Source of the DNA: Sphingorhabdus sp. EL138
GTDB lineage: Bacteria; Pseudomonadota; Alphaproteobacteria; Sphingomonadales; Sphingomonadaceae
Direction of reading: 5' to 3'
Length of the DNA: 59,437 nt
Assembly: GCF_945890115.1 (NCBI RefSeq)
Contig: NZ_CAMDCK010000017.1
Coordinates: 1-59,437, forward strand
This document shows, piece after piece, positions 13,041 through 21,585 of this stretch (positions are counted from its first letter, which is position 1; every line of letters begins with the position of its first letter). The position numbers and the translations under genes were made by a program. The notes beneath the pieces were generated by a model. The model made no database searches and was not told where the DNA came from. It saw only the letters and a list, made by a program, of their open reading frames with translations.

Positions 13041-13128
13041 GTCACCCTGAACTTGGTTCAGGGTCTATTTATTCTCTCAATCCCTGCTCATGGGGCGTGA
13101 TAGACCATTGAACCAAGTTCAGGGTGAC
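13041..13128. repeat. Long imperfect inverted repeat (hairpin) between carA and yqeY
   Basis: The left arm (13041-13066) begins GTCACCCTGAACTTGGTTCA. The right arm (13102-13128) is its reverse complement over about 20 consecutive bases and then diverges by a small indel. About 35 nt separate the arms, so the transcript could fold into a hairpin with a stem of roughly 26 bp. The ACCCTGAACTTGGTTCAGGGT core is itself palindromic. Elements of this type are frequent in sphingomonad intergenic regions. It occupies the 270-nt region between the divergent carA and yqeY genes; besides the two promoters I see nothing else there. Confidence 0.8.
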
Positions 13129-13182
13129 GGTTTGACGCGGATTGGCTATCACCGCGGATTACCTTAGTTTGGAAAGAACATC

Positions 13183-13635
13183 ATGATTCGTGACACCATC
13201 AAAGCCGCCCAGATTACCGCTATGAAGGCAGGCGAAAAAGACCGTCTGGCCGCCGTGCGCCTAATTCTCGCCAAGATTAAAGACCGCGACATCGAACTGC
13301 GTACCGCATCCCAGCAACCCGATGATGACGCGATGGTCGTTGAGGTCATGCAGAAAATGATCAAGCAACGCCGCGAGTCGATCGCGTTATATGAACAAGG
13401 TGGCCGTGCGGAACTTGCTGCGGTTGAAGCGGCTGAATTGACAATCATCGAAGATTTCCTGCCCACACAGTTGAGCGACGCGGAAACCAGCGCGGCGATT
13501 GAGGGCATTAAGGCTGAACTGGCCGCAGAGAGCCTGAAGGATATGGGCCGCGTCATGGCCATTCTGAAAGAACGTCATGGCCCACAACTCGACATGAGCA
13601 AGGCCAGTGGCCTTGTGAAGGCAGCGTTGGGTTAA
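13183..13635 (+). CDS. GatB/YqeY domain protein
   Basis: A 150-residue YqeY-family protein, homologous to the tail domain of the amidotransferase subunit GatB. It begins MIRDTIKAAQITAMKAGEKD and contains LRTASQQPDDDAMVVEVMQK and a C-terminal KDMGRVMAILKERHG segment. The family is suspected to act on tRNA-linked amidation, but its role is not established. In proteobacteria the gene commonly lies upstream of dnaG and rpoD, as it does here with a short accessory gene between. It ends just before a GC-rich 22-nt palindrome (13642-13663) that may also act as a 3' end. Confidence 0.92.
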   Translation: MIRDTIKAAQITAMKAGEKDRLAAVRLILAKIKDRDIELRTASQQPDDDAMVVEVMQKMIKQRRESIALYEQGGRAELAAVEAAELTIIEDFLPTQLSDAETSAAIEGIKAELAAESLKDMGRVMAILKERHGPQLDMSKASGLVKAALG

Positions 13636-13641
13636 AATTGG

Positions 13642-13675
13642 CCCCTCCCGCAGGCGGGAGGGGTTGGGGGTGGGC
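13642..13675 (+). repeat. REP-like palindromic repeat, copy 1
   Basis: A 22-nt palindrome (13642-13663) with perfect 10-bp arms CCCCTCCCGC and GCGGGAGGGG around AG, followed by the tail TTGGGGGTGGGC (13664-13675). Copy 2 at 14043-14076 is the reverse complement with one mismatch; copy 3 at 14120-14155 is a more divergent copy in the same orientation. Copies 1 and 2 bracket the DUF559 gene as an inverted pair. Confidence 0.85.
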
Positions 13676-13686
13676 ATCCAGCAGCA

Positions 13687-14085
13687 ATGGAAAGACCGTT
13701 CGAACCAAGAAACACAAGACGCGCGCGTGATCTGCGACAGCAAGCAACACCAGCTGAAACCAAGTTGTGGCAAAGCTTGTCAAAAAACCAATTGGATGGA
13801 TTTAAGTTTAGCCGCCAAATACCCATCGGCCCTTATTTCGCAGACTTTGTGTGTCGGTCTGCAAAGCTCGTGGTCGAAATTGATGGCCCTTCCCATGACG
13901 TGCAGGTTGAGTATGATTGCGTCCGTACCGAGTGGATTGAAGCGCAAGGGTATCGGCTGATCCGATTTACGAATGGGGATGTGATGCAGAATTTGGAAGG
14001 GGTGCTTGTGATGATCGGTGAGGTTTTGACCGATATGTCGCTGCCCACCCCTAACCCCTCCCGCCTGCGGGAGGGGAACAGGTGA
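13687..14085 (+). CDS. DUF559 domain protein (Vsr/PD-(D/E)XK-like endonuclease fold)
   Basis: A 132-residue protein with the DUF559 pattern. ARDLRQQATPAETKLWQSL lies near the N-terminus. The core is FADFVCRSAKLVVEIDGPSH, with candidate metal-binding residues Asp53, Glu64 and Asp66 plus His70, followed by GYRLIRFTNGDVMQNLEGVL. The fold is related to very-short-patch-repair and restriction nucleases; no biological role is established for the family. The last residues (about 119-131, LPTPNPSRLREGN) are encoded by the copy-2 repeat, so the gene has grown into the element or arrived with it. It separates yqeY from dnaG and is flanked by inverted repeats, which makes it look like an accessory insertion. 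Confidence 0.85.
   Translation: MERPFEPRNTRRARDLRQQATPAETKLWQSLSKNQLDGFKFSRQIPIGPYFADFVCRSAKLVVEIDGPSHDVQVEYDCVRTEWIEAQGYRLIRFTNGDVMQNLEGVLVMIGEVLTDMSLPTPNPSRLREGNR
14043..14076 (-). repeat. REP-like palindromic repeat, copy 2 (inverted)
   Basis: Reverse complement of copy 1 over all 34 nt with one mismatch: GCCCACCCCTAA, then the palindrome CCCCTCCCGC-CT-GCGGGAGGGG (14055-14076). It overlaps the last codons and stop region of the DUF559 gene and supplies that protein's C-terminal residues. Confidence 0.85.
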
Positions 14086-14119
14086 AGATAAGTCCCGCAC
14101 AAGTTATATCGTCATTCTA

Positions 14120-14155
14120 CTCCACTCCCGCAGGCGGGAGGAGCCGGGGGTGGGC
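14120..14155 (+). repeat. REP-like palindromic repeat, copy 3
   Basis: The core TCCCGCAGGCGGGA is flanked by imperfect arms and followed by GCCGGGGGTGGGC; it has the same orientation as copy 1. It ends 18 nt before the dnaG start, so it lies in the dnaG leader. Its arms are shorter than those of copies 1 and 2. Confidence 0.75.
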
Positions 14156-14173
14156 TTCGAGGATGAAGGCCCA

Positions 14174-16039
14174 ATGACCCTTACCCCGCAATGGCTGGAT
14201 GAATTACGCGCGCGGATCACGCTTTCCGCGTTGATCGGACGCACCGTTAAGGTCACAAAGGCAGGCCGCGAGTTTAAGGCATGCTGCCCGTTCCATAACG
14301 AAAAATCACCCAGCTTCACGATCAACGATGAAAAGGGCTTTTACCATTGTTTTGGCTGTTCCGCGCATGGTGATGCCATTCGCTGGATGACCGACCAGCG
14401 CGGCCTGTCTTTCATGGATGCGATTAAGGAACTGGCGGCAGAGGCCGGGATGGAGGTCCCTGCCGCTGATCCTAAGGCAGCGCAGCGCGCGGAGAAGGCA
14501 AACAGCCTATATGACGTCATGACGGCGGCGCAGGACTGGTTTGTCACGCAATTGCTTGGCGTTGAGGGCTCCGCCGCGCGGGGTTATCTCAAACAACGCG
14601 GGTTTACCGAGCAAACGATCCGCGACTTTGGCTTCGGCCTCGCGCCCGACAATCGCACGGGCCTAAAAACCGCACTTAAGCAATTTGGTGAACCGAACTT
14701 GATTGAGGCAGGGCTGCTAATATCCGTCGACGGGAAAGCGCCCTATGACCGGTTTCGCGGTCGGCTGATGATCCCGATCCGTGATCCGCGTGGCCGCGTG
14801 ATTGCCTTTGGCGGGCGTATATTGGGCGAAGGCGAACCCAAATATCTCAACTCACCCGACACGCCCTTATTCGACAAGGGCCGTGTGTTGTACAATCTGG
14901 AAAAATGCTCCCCTGCTTCGCGCCAGACAGGCCGCGTGATTGTGGTCGAAGGTTATATGGACGTCATTGCCCTCGCGCAGGCGGGCTTTGCTGATGCGGT
15001 GGCGCCTCTAGGAACCGCGCTGACTGAACAGCAGATCCAAATGCTTTGGCGAATGACGGAGAAGCCGTTGTTATGCTTTGATGGCGATTCTGCAGGTCAA
15101 AAGGCCGCCATCCGCGCGGCTTTACGCGCCCTTCCATTGTTGAAACCCGGCCATAGTCTTCAGTTTGTGACCTTGCCCGAAGGACAAGACCCTGACGATC
15201 TTGTGAAGGCATCGGGTGCCGCCGCACTCACGCAGCTTCTAGAAGCCTCTCAGCCGCTCGTAGAGAGGTTATGGAGGGCAGAGATGTCTGCAGGGCCACT
15301 CGACACACCTGAGGATCGTGCAGGGCTTAAACAACGACTAGGGGCGCATATGGCAAATATCGCGGATGGAGAAATTCGCCGCCATTATGCCGATGCCTTT
15401 CGTGAGCGGTTCGACAATCTATTCGCGCAGCGACGCAGCGCGCCGTTTACGCCATCGGCACCTTTTGTGCGCGGGCAAAAGCGCGATTGGCGTAAGCCGC
15501 CCATTTTACCGCCGGGCGCGGAAACCAAAAGCTTCAACGCCAAGGGTTCGGACTTTTTGATCCAAGGTATACTTGCCGCTTTATTGCGCCACCCCGCCCT
15601 TATTGCCCAACATCATGAAGCGCTAAGCCACTTCGTTCCGTCCGACCCGAATCATGCGGCTTTGCTTACCGTGATGCTCAACCAATCTTTTAACAAAGAA
15701 ACGCTTGATACCGAGGGGCTAATTACCATATTGGGCGAGAAGTTGTATAATGTCGCGTCGACACTGCTCCACAGCAATGGTAAGGTTTTTCCCTTTAACC
15801 GCGGAGAGTTCGGTTCGGGAGGCGACGGATTTTCTAACGCTTCAAAAAATTTGGGTGAAGCAATCAGGCTTATGAAGCAGCGCCCGGCGCTGGAAGAAGC
15901 TCTGGAACGCGCCACGCGGTTGGCGGGTTTGGAGATGACTGAAGAGACTTTTGCCGAACAGCAAAGGTTGCGACACGAAAAAAAGGCATTTGACGATCGT
16001 ATCATCGAATTTTTTCGGCGTGATGCGGATAGTTTATAA
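14174..16039 (+). CDS. dnaG: DNA primase
   Basis: Synthesises RNA primers at the replication fork. The 621-residue protein has the N-terminal zinc ribbon (CCPFHNEKSPSF, then FYHCFGCSAHGDAIRW, about residues 38-70), the catalytic core with TOPRIM motifs (VIVVEGYMDVIALAQAGF, then LLCFDGDSAGQKAA), and a C-terminal helicase-binding region from about residue 430. I chose the ATG at 14174 (MTLTPQWLDELRAR), with AAGG about 5 nt upstream; an upstream in-frame start at 14150 lies in the repeat element. It is followed by rpoD after 18 nt, the classical dnaG-rpoD arrangement. Confidence 0.97.
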   Translation: MTLTPQWLDELRARITLSALIGRTVKVTKAGREFKACCPFHNEKSPSFTINDEKGFYHCFGCSAHGDAIRWMTDQRGLSFMDAIKELAAEAGMEVPAADPKAAQRAEKANSLYDVMTAAQDWFVTQLLGVEGSAARGYLKQRGFTEQTIRDFGFGLAPDNRTGLKTALKQFGEPNLIEAGLLISVDGKAPYDRFRGRLMIPIRDPRGRVIAFGGRILGEGEPKYLNSPDTPLFDKGRVLYNLEKCSPASRQTGRVIVVEGYMDVIALAQAGFADAVAPLGTALTEQQIQMLWRMTEKPLLCFDGDSAGQKAAIRAALRALPLLKPGHSLQFVTLPEGQDPDDLVKASGAAALTQLLEASQPLVERLWRAEMSAGPLDTPEDRAGLKQRLGAHMANIADGEIRRHYADAFRERFDNLFAQRRSAPFTPSAPFVRGQKRDWRKPPILPPGAETKSFNAKGSDFLIQGILAALLRHPALIAQHHEALSHFVPSDPNHAALLTVMLNQSFNKETLDTEGLITILGEKLYNVASTLLHSNGKVFPFNRGEFGSGGDGFSNASKNLGEAIRLMKQRPALEEALERATRLAGLEMTEETFAEQQRLRHEKKAFDDRIIEFFRRDADSL

Positions 16040-16057
16040 GTTTATCGGGGAATTATT

Positions 16058-18097
16058 TTGGCAAGTCGCGCAAATGAAAACGAAGAAGATATCGGCGAAA
16101 ACGGTGATGCACCGCTGATCGACCTGAATGACGCGACCGTAAAAAAACTGCTCGCCAAGGCCAAGCGCCGGGGTTTTCTGACTTATGACGAACTGAATGC
16201 GGCCCTGCCGCAGGATCAGATGTCGTCCGAACAAATTGAAGACGTCATGTCGGCGATCAACGATATGGGCGTGCAAATCGTCGAGAATGACGAAGCTGGC
16301 GACGATAATGAGGACGAGGCCGAGGAAGAAGTCGAAACCATCGACAATATTTCCGAAAATGATCCCCGCTCGCTAACCAACACTATCAAGAAAACGGGCA
16401 CTGGCGAACGGACCGATGACCCCGTCCGCATGTATTTGCGTGAAATGGGCGCGGTGGAATTGCTCTCTCGCGAAGGCGAAATCGCTATTGCCAAGCGAAT
16501 CGAGTCTGGTCGCGACACCATGATTTTGGGCCTTTGTGAAAGCCCGATCACTTTCCACGCGATAATCGACTGGTCCAATGCGCTCAATGACGGCGAAATG
16601 CAGCTGCGCGAAATTCTTGACCTCGACGCGATGCTCTCGAAAGAGCCTGCCCCTGAATCGCTGACGGAAGATGGTGAAGAAGAAGGCGACGGCGAAATCA
16701 GCGAGAAGACCGCTGGTCCTTCCTATAAAGAGGAAGATGAAGTCGAAGACGAACCCGAAGCGGCAAGCGACGATGATGAGGATATGACAGAGCGGCGCTC
16801 GCGTCCTGTCGAGGAAGAGGAAGAAGATAACACCCTCAGCCTGGCGCAAATGGAAGAAGCGTTGAAGCCAGCGGCGCTTGAGCGCTTCGCCAAAATCACG
16901 TCACTGTTCAAGAAATTCTCAAACATTCAGCTTGAGCGCATGCGCGCACTGAACGCCGGGGAAGATTTTTCCACTGCTTCGGAAAACAGATATCACAAAT
17001 TGCGTGAAGAATTGACCGCAGAGGTTGAAAGCGTTCAGTTCCATGCGAACAAGATCGAATATCTGGTCGATCAATTATACTCATTCAACCGCCGTTTGAC
17101 TGCTCTTGGTGGACAGATGCTGCGCTTGGCCGAACGGCACAAGGTTCCCCGCAAGGCGTTCCTTGACAGCTATATGGGTCGTGAGCTGGATGAGAACTGG
17201 CTCGCCGAAGTGTCCAACATCGACAAGAAATGGACGGCCTTCGCAACGACCGAAGCCGAGAGCGTCGAGCGCATTCGCAGCGAGATAGCTGACATCGCAG
17301 CCAATACCGGCATGTCACTTGGCGAATTCCGCCGTATCGTGAACATGGTGCAAAAGGGCGAGCGCGAAGCACGCATCGCGAAAAAGGAAATGGTTGAGGC
17401 GAATTTACGCCTCGTTATTTCCATTGCGAAGAAATACACCAATCGTGGTTTGCAGTTCCTTGATCTTATTCAGGAAGGCAATATCGGCCTGATGAAGGCG
17501 GTCGACAAGTTTGAATATCGCCGTGGCTACAAGTTCAGCACATATGCAACATGGTGGATCCGTCAGGCGATTACGCGGTCGATTGCCGATCAGGCGCGGA
17601 CCATCCGCATCCCCGTGCATATGATCGAAACGATCAACAAATTGGTGCGCACTAGCCGCCAGTTCCTGCACGAACAAGGGCGCGAGCCCACACCGGAAGA
17701 AATGGCCGAACGCCTTTCCATGCCGCTTGAAAAAGTGCGCAAGGTGATGAAAATTGCGAAGGAACCGATCAGCCTTGAAACCCCAATTGGCGACGAAGAA
17801 GACAGCCATTTGGGCGACTTCATTGAGGACAAAAACGCGGTCATTCCTGTGGATGCCGCAATTCAGGCCAATTTGAAGGAAACGGTAACGCGTGTTCTTG
17901 CGTCGCTTACGCCACGTGAAGAACGCGTATTACGTATGCGGTTTGGCATTGGGATGAACACCGACCACACGCTTGAAGAAGTTGGGCAGCAATTCAGTGT
18001 GACGCGTGAGCGTATTCGCCAGATCGAAGCCAAGGCGTTACGCAAGCTCAAGCATCCAAGTCGCAGCCGCAAAATGCGCAGCTTCCTCGACCAATAA
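16058..18097 (+). CDS. rpoD: RNA polymerase primary sigma factor RpoD (sigma-70)
   Basis: The housekeeping sigma factor. The 679-residue protein has region 1.1 (about 20-80, [20 protein letters not shown]), region 1.2 ([20 protein letters not shown]), a long non-conserved insert with a very acidic part (about 199-258), region 2 ([40 protein letters not shown]), region 3 and region 4.2 ([19 protein letters not shown]). The start is TTG at 16058 with GGGGA 7 nt upstream; no in-frame ATG is near. It lies 18 nt after dnaG and is followed by a strong intrinsic terminator. Confidence 0.98.
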   Translation: MASRANENEEDIGENGDAPLIDLNDATVKKLLAKAKRRGFLTYDELNAALPQDQMSSEQIEDVMSAINDMGVQIVENDEAGDDNEDEAEEEVETIDNISENDPRSLTNTIKKTGTGERTDDPVRMYLREMGAVELLSREGEIAIAKRIESGRDTMILGLCESPITFHAIIDWSNALNDGEMQLREILDLDAMLSKEPAPESLTEDGEEEGDGEISEKTAGPSYKEEDEVEDEPEAASDDDEDMTERRSRPVEEEEEDNTLSLAQMEEALKPAALERFAKITSLFKKFSNIQLERMRALNAGEDFSTASENRYHKLREELTAEVESVQFHANKIEYLVDQLYSFNRRLTALGGQMLRLAERHKVPRKAFLDSYMGRELDENWLAEVSNIDKKWTAFATTEAESVERIRSEIADIAANTGMSLGEFRRIVNMVQKGEREARIAKKEMVEANLRLVISIAKKYTNRGLQFLDLIQEGNIGLMKAVDKFEYRRGYKFSTYATWWIRQAITRSIADQARTIRIPVHMIETINKLVRTSRQFLHEQGREPTPEEMAERLSMPLEKVRKVMKIAKEPISLETPIGDEEDSHLGDFIEDKNAVIPVDAAIQANLKETVTRVLASLTPREERVLRMRFGIGMNTDHTLEEVGQQFSVTRERIRQIEAKALRKLKHPSRSRKMRSFLDQ

Positions 18098-18116
18098 CAT
18101 CGCATCACATTTTGGG

Positions 18117-18157
18117 AAAAGGGCCCCTTCCGAAATTCAGGATGGGGCCCTTTTTTA
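18117..18157 (+). terminator. Intrinsic terminator after rpoD
   Basis: An AAAAGGGCCCC arm and its complement GGGGCCCTTTTTT flank a loop of about 16 nt. The GC stem followed by a six-T run about 20 nt after the rpoD stop is a textbook rho-independent terminator. The rest of the 181-nt gap before the MoxR gene contains a TATAAT hexamer (18210-18215) without a good -35 partner. Confidence 0.9.
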
Positions 18158-18278
18158 TGTCTAGGGCTGACGCACGCGCCGTTGCTCCGCAGCGCGCTGT
18201 CTTGCGTAATATAATGTTGCATATCCCGATTGGTCCACTTAACGAATTAATTGTTCGATTAACTAAAAGGGTTTGTTC

Positions 18279-19124
18279 ATGCGCTTTGAAGGCACCGATA
18301 ATTATGTCGCCACTGATGACCTGAAGGTCGCGGTTAACGCCGCCACTAAGTTGCGTCGGCCTTTGCTGGTCAAGGGTGAGCCAGGCACCGGTAAGACCGT
18401 CCTTGCGCAAGAAATAGCCACCGCGCTTGGTGCGCCGCTCATCGAATGGAATATCAAGTCCACGACCAAGGCGCATCAAGGCCTATATGAATATGATGCC
18501 GTTGCCCGCCTGCGCGACAGTCAATTGGGCGATGAGCGCGTGCATGACATCAAAAACTACATCAAAAAAGGCAAGCTGTGGGAAGCTTTCACTGCCCCCC
18601 AATTGCCCGTGTTGTTGATCGACGAAATTGACAAGGCCGACATCGAATTTCCGAACGATTTGTTACAAGAACTCGATCGGATGGAATTCTTCGTTTACGA
18701 AACGCAAGAGACGATCAAAGCAGTCGAGCGCCCCATCGTCATCATCACTTCAAACAATGAGAAAGAACTGCCGGACGCGTTTCTGCGCCGTTGTTTCTTC
18801 CATTATATTAAATTCCCAGATCGTACGACGATGCAGGCAATTATCGATGTCCACTTTCCCGGCATTCAAAAAATGCTGGTTTCAAAGGCCATGGATATTT
18901 TCTACGAAGTGCGCGACGTTCCGGGGCTCAAGAAAAAGCCAAGCACGAGCGAATTACTCGATTGGCTGAAGCTGTTGCTGCATGAAGATATGCCATTGGA
19001 CGTGCTTCAATCGCGTGACCCAACCAAGGCTATCCCTCCATTGCACGGCGCGCTGCTGAAAAATGAGCAGGACATCATGTTGTTCGAACGCCTCGCCTTC
19101 ATGGCGCGTCGCCCGACCAGCTAG
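18279..19124 (+). CDS. MoxR-family AAA+ ATPase
   Basis: A 281-residue AAA+ protein with Walker A LVKGEPGTGKTVLAQEIA (about residues 31-48), Walker B PVLLIDEIDKADIEFPNDLL, sensor-1 region IVIITSNNEKELPDAF and an arginine-finger-like FLRRCFFHYIKFPD. MoxR ATPases act as chaperones that remodel or insert metal into partner complexes, usually with a VWA-domain protein encoded next door, as here. The ATG at 18279 (MRFEGTDNYVAT) has AAAAGG about 9 nt upstream; an upstream TTG adds two residues. The C-terminal region (RDPTKAIPPLHGALLKNEQD) is typical of the CoxD-like subgroup paired with CoxE-type VWA proteins. The client complex is not identifiable from this window. Confidence 0.93.
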   Translation: MRFEGTDNYVATDDLKVAVNAATKLRRPLLVKGEPGTGKTVLAQEIATALGAPLIEWNIKSTTKAHQGLYEYDAVARLRDSQLGDERVHDIKNYIKKGKLWEAFTAPQLPVLLIDEIDKADIEFPNDLLQELDRMEFFVYETQETIKAVERPIVIITSNNEKELPDAFLRRCFFHYIKFPDRTTMQAIIDVHFPGIQKMLVSKAMDIFYEVRDVPGLKKKPSTSELLDWLKLLLHEDMPLDVLQSRDPTKAIPPLHGALLKNEQDIMLFERLAFMARRPTS

Positions 19125-19204
19125 AATTCGTCCGCTCGCTTTTTACCTCCAGAACCGCTCATTCGCCAAAAGCTTAATCGGTCACTTTATACAGGAACCA
19201 GCCG

Positions 19205-20389
19205 ATGTTTTTCTCATTCATGGAAGAGTTGCGGTCTGCGGGCATCTCGGCATCGCTGAAGGAGCATCTGGCTTTACTTGCCGCTTTGGACGCTGATGTC
19301 ATTGATCAAAGCCCTGAAGAATTTTACTATCTGGCGCGTGCGACACTTGTGAAAGACGAAGCGTTGCTTGACCGCTTTGACCAAGTGTTTGGCAAGGTAT
19401 TCAAGGGCATCTTCACTGAATATGGACAAAATCCCGTCGATGTTCCGGCGGATTGGTTGAAAGCCATTGCCGAAAAATATCTATCGCCCGAGGAAATGGC
19501 GAAGATCGAAAAAATGGGCAGCTGGGACGAATTGATGGAGACGTTGAAAAAGCGTCTCGAAGAGCAGGAAAAGCGCCATCAAGGCGGCAATAAATGGGTC
19601 GGTACTGGCGGCACTTCGCCTTATGGTAATTCGGGCTATCACCCCGAAGGCGTCCGGATTGGGGGCGAGTCGAAGCATAAGCGCGCCGTCAAAGTGTGGG
19701 ACAAGCGCGAGTTTCAGAATCTCGACAACACCAAAGAATTGGGTACACGGAATATAAAAATCGCAATGCGCCGATTGCGCCGGTTCGCCCGCGACGGTGC
19801 GGTGGAAGAGCTGGATATTGACGCCACGATCAACGGCACGGCGCGCCAAGGCTGGCTGGACATCAAAATGCGCCCTGAACGGCGTAATGCCATTAAGGTG
19901 CTGTTGATGTTGGACGTTGGCGGATCGATGGATCCATTCATCAAGCTTTGTGAAGAGTTATTCAGTGCTGCCACAAGCGAATTCAAAAATTTGGAATTTT
20001 TCTATTTTCACAACTGCCCATATGAAGGCGTGTGGAAAGACAATAAGCGCCGGTTTAGCGAGCGCACGCAGATGTGGGATCTGCTGCACAAATTCCCACA
20101 CGATTATAAGGTTGTGATGGTTGGCGATGCTTCCATGAGCCCTTATGAGATCACCCATCCCGGCGGTTCGGTTGAACATTTCAACGAAGAATCAGGCGCG
20201 GTGTGGATGAACCGTATCACCAGCACCTATCCGGCAACGGTTTGGCTGAACCCCGTGCCCGAAAAGCAATGGGGATATTCGCAGTCGACCAAGATCATCA
20301 AGGAACTGGTCAACGACCGCATGTATCCGTTGACGTTAGAAGGTCTGGATGACGCTATGCGCGAATTAAGCCGCAAGCACGGACATTAA
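19205..20389 (+). CDS. VWA-domain CoxE-like protein, partner of the MoxR ATPase
   Basis: A 394-residue protein with an N-terminal helical region (about 1-120), a basic linker (KKRLEEQEKRHQGGNKWVGT) and a C-terminal VWA_CoxE-like domain from about residue 215. Its MIDAS-like motif reads LMLDVGGSMDPFIKL, with Gly in place of the first Ser of D-x-S-x-S, and a second motif VVMVGDASMSPYEI follows. The Gly substitution appears usual for this subgroup, so metal binding may be atypical. AGGAA lies 9 nt before the ATG. It follows the MoxR gene by 80 nt and its TAA interlocks with the TAA of the convergent DUF1343 gene. Confidence 0.9.
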   Translation: MFFSFMEELRSAGISASLKEHLALLAALDADVIDQSPEEFYYLARATLVKDEALLDRFDQVFGKVFKGIFTEYGQNPVDVPADWLKAIAEKYLSPEEMAKIEKMGSWDELMETLKKRLEEQEKRHQGGNKWVGTGGTSPYGNSGYHPEGVRIGGESKHKRAVKVWDKREFQNLDNTKELGTRNIKIAMRRLRRFARDGAVEELDIDATINGTARQGWLDIKMRPERRNAIKVLLMLDVGGSMDPFIKLCEELFSAATSEFKNLEFFYFHNCPYEGVWKDNKRRFSERTQMWDLLHKFPHDYKVVMVGDASMSPYEITHPGGSVEHFNEESGAVWMNRITSTYPATVWLNPVPEKQWGYSQSTKIIKELVNDRMYPLTLEGLDDAMRELSRKHGH

Positions 20390-21585
20390 TATAGCAAATG
20401 TTTGCGCCGTTCTTCGGCCCAAGCCTGCTCATCGATGGACGTCATTGCATCAAATTCCTCTGGCGTGCTGTCGGCGGCGTCAACCCATTCGCGCAACGCT
20501 GGTCCGCCGTTGATAACGTCAATGGCGAGCTTGCCTAATTCATATTCATAGGGAAAATCACGCCACAGATCATAATCCGGGTACAGCCGCCGGATCGCCT
20601 TGAACGCCAATATCTGCAACCGCCATGGCTGGAACGCCTGATGGTCATAGCTGGGGCCTTCGGCATGGATATGCACGCCATGGCAAAGCTGATGCACATG
20701 TTTATGGAATGTTGGTTCAAACCAGATTTCACGCAAGCTGCAGCCCTTCAACCATGCAGGCGCGAAGTTTTGCATTTCGGCGATGATCTTGCGTGCGTCG
20801 ATATCAGGCGCACCGAATATCTCGAGCGGGCGCGTCGTGCCCCTGCCCTCCGACAAAGTTGTGCCTTCAAGCAAAACGGTGCCCGCATACGCGCGCGCCA
20901 TGTTGATGTTTGCCGCATTGGGGCTTGGGTTTATCCAAAGCCGGTCCGTCGGCCAACCGAAGCCAGGCGCAGCGTCAGGGGCATAGCCCTCCATCGCGAT
21001 CACGTGATAATCGACCTGAATTTTATAATGATCGATGAACCATTTCCCCATCTCGCCCAGCGTCAGGCCATGCCGCATAGGCATAGGACCTGCACCTACA
21101 AAGCTTTCCCATCCAGAACGCAGCGTGAGCCCTTCCACAGGGCGTCCGGCGGGGTTTGATCGGTCCAATACCCAAACTGCCTTTCCATGCTCCGCAGCAG
21201 CCTCCAATATGTACAGCAACGTCGTGATAAACGTGTAAATGCGGCAACCCAGATCCTGCAGATCGATGAGGATGACATCGAAAGTCTCCATAGACGCTGC
21301 GGTCGGGCGGCGGACTTCGCCATATAGGCTGAACACGGGGATATCATGCGCTGGATCCATGAAATCCGGCGATTCCATCATATTGTCCTGCTTGTCACCG
21401 CGCAGGCCGTGTTGGGGGCCAAACGCTGCGGTGACATTGACGTCGCCTAAAGCCGCGAGTGCGTCCAGCGAATGGGTAAGGTCCGCTGTTACGGAAGCGG
21501 GGTGCGCCAATAAAGCAACGCGCCTACCCCTAAGGGGGGCGCGAAGTTCAGGCTCTGCCAAAAGGCGATCAATTCCAAATTTCAT
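20386..21585 (-). CDS. DUF1343 protein (NamZ-like exo-beta-N-acetylmuramidase family)
   Basis: A 399-residue protein with the hallmark DUF1343 motifs: ALLAHPASVTADLTHSLDAL, AAFGPQHGLRGDKQDNM, IDLQDLGCRIYTFITTLLYI, VLDRSNPAGRPVEG and LEGTTLSEGRGTTRPLEIFG. The characterised member, NamZ, releases terminal N-acetylmuramic acid from peptidoglycan fragments. I chose the ATG at 21585 (MKFGIDRLLAEPEL); no signal peptide is visible, so the protein may be cytoplasmic, unlike several secreted homologues. The start overlaps the stop of the DOMON-like gene (ATGA). AmgK and MurU, which activate MurNAc, are encoded elsewhere in the window, so a role in cell-wall recycling is plausible. Confidence 0.88.
   Translation of the reverse strand: MKFGIDRLLAEPELRAPLRGRRVALLAHPASVTADLTHSLDALAALGDVNVTAAFGPQHGLRGDKQDNMMESPDFMDPAHDIPVFSLYGEVRRPTAASMETFDVILIDLQDLGCRIYTFITTLLYILEAAAEHGKAVWVLDRSNPAGRPVEGLTLRSGWESFVGAGPMPMRHGLTLGEMGKWFIDHYKIQVDYHVIAMEGYAPDAAPGFGWPTDRLWINPSPNAANINMARAYAGTVLLEGTTLSEGRGTTRPLEIFGAPDIDARKIIAEMQNFAPAWLKGCSLREIWFEPTFHKHVHQLCHGVHIHAEGPSYDHQAFQPWRLQILAFKAIRRLYPDYDLWRDFPYEYELGKLAIDVINGGPALREWVDAADSTPEEFDAMTSIDEQAWAEERRKHLLY

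Noticed and set aside
13642-13663. Intrinsic terminator after yqeY
   Set aside because: The stem is strong but no T-run follows, and the same element recurs twice nearby, so it is listed as a repeat.
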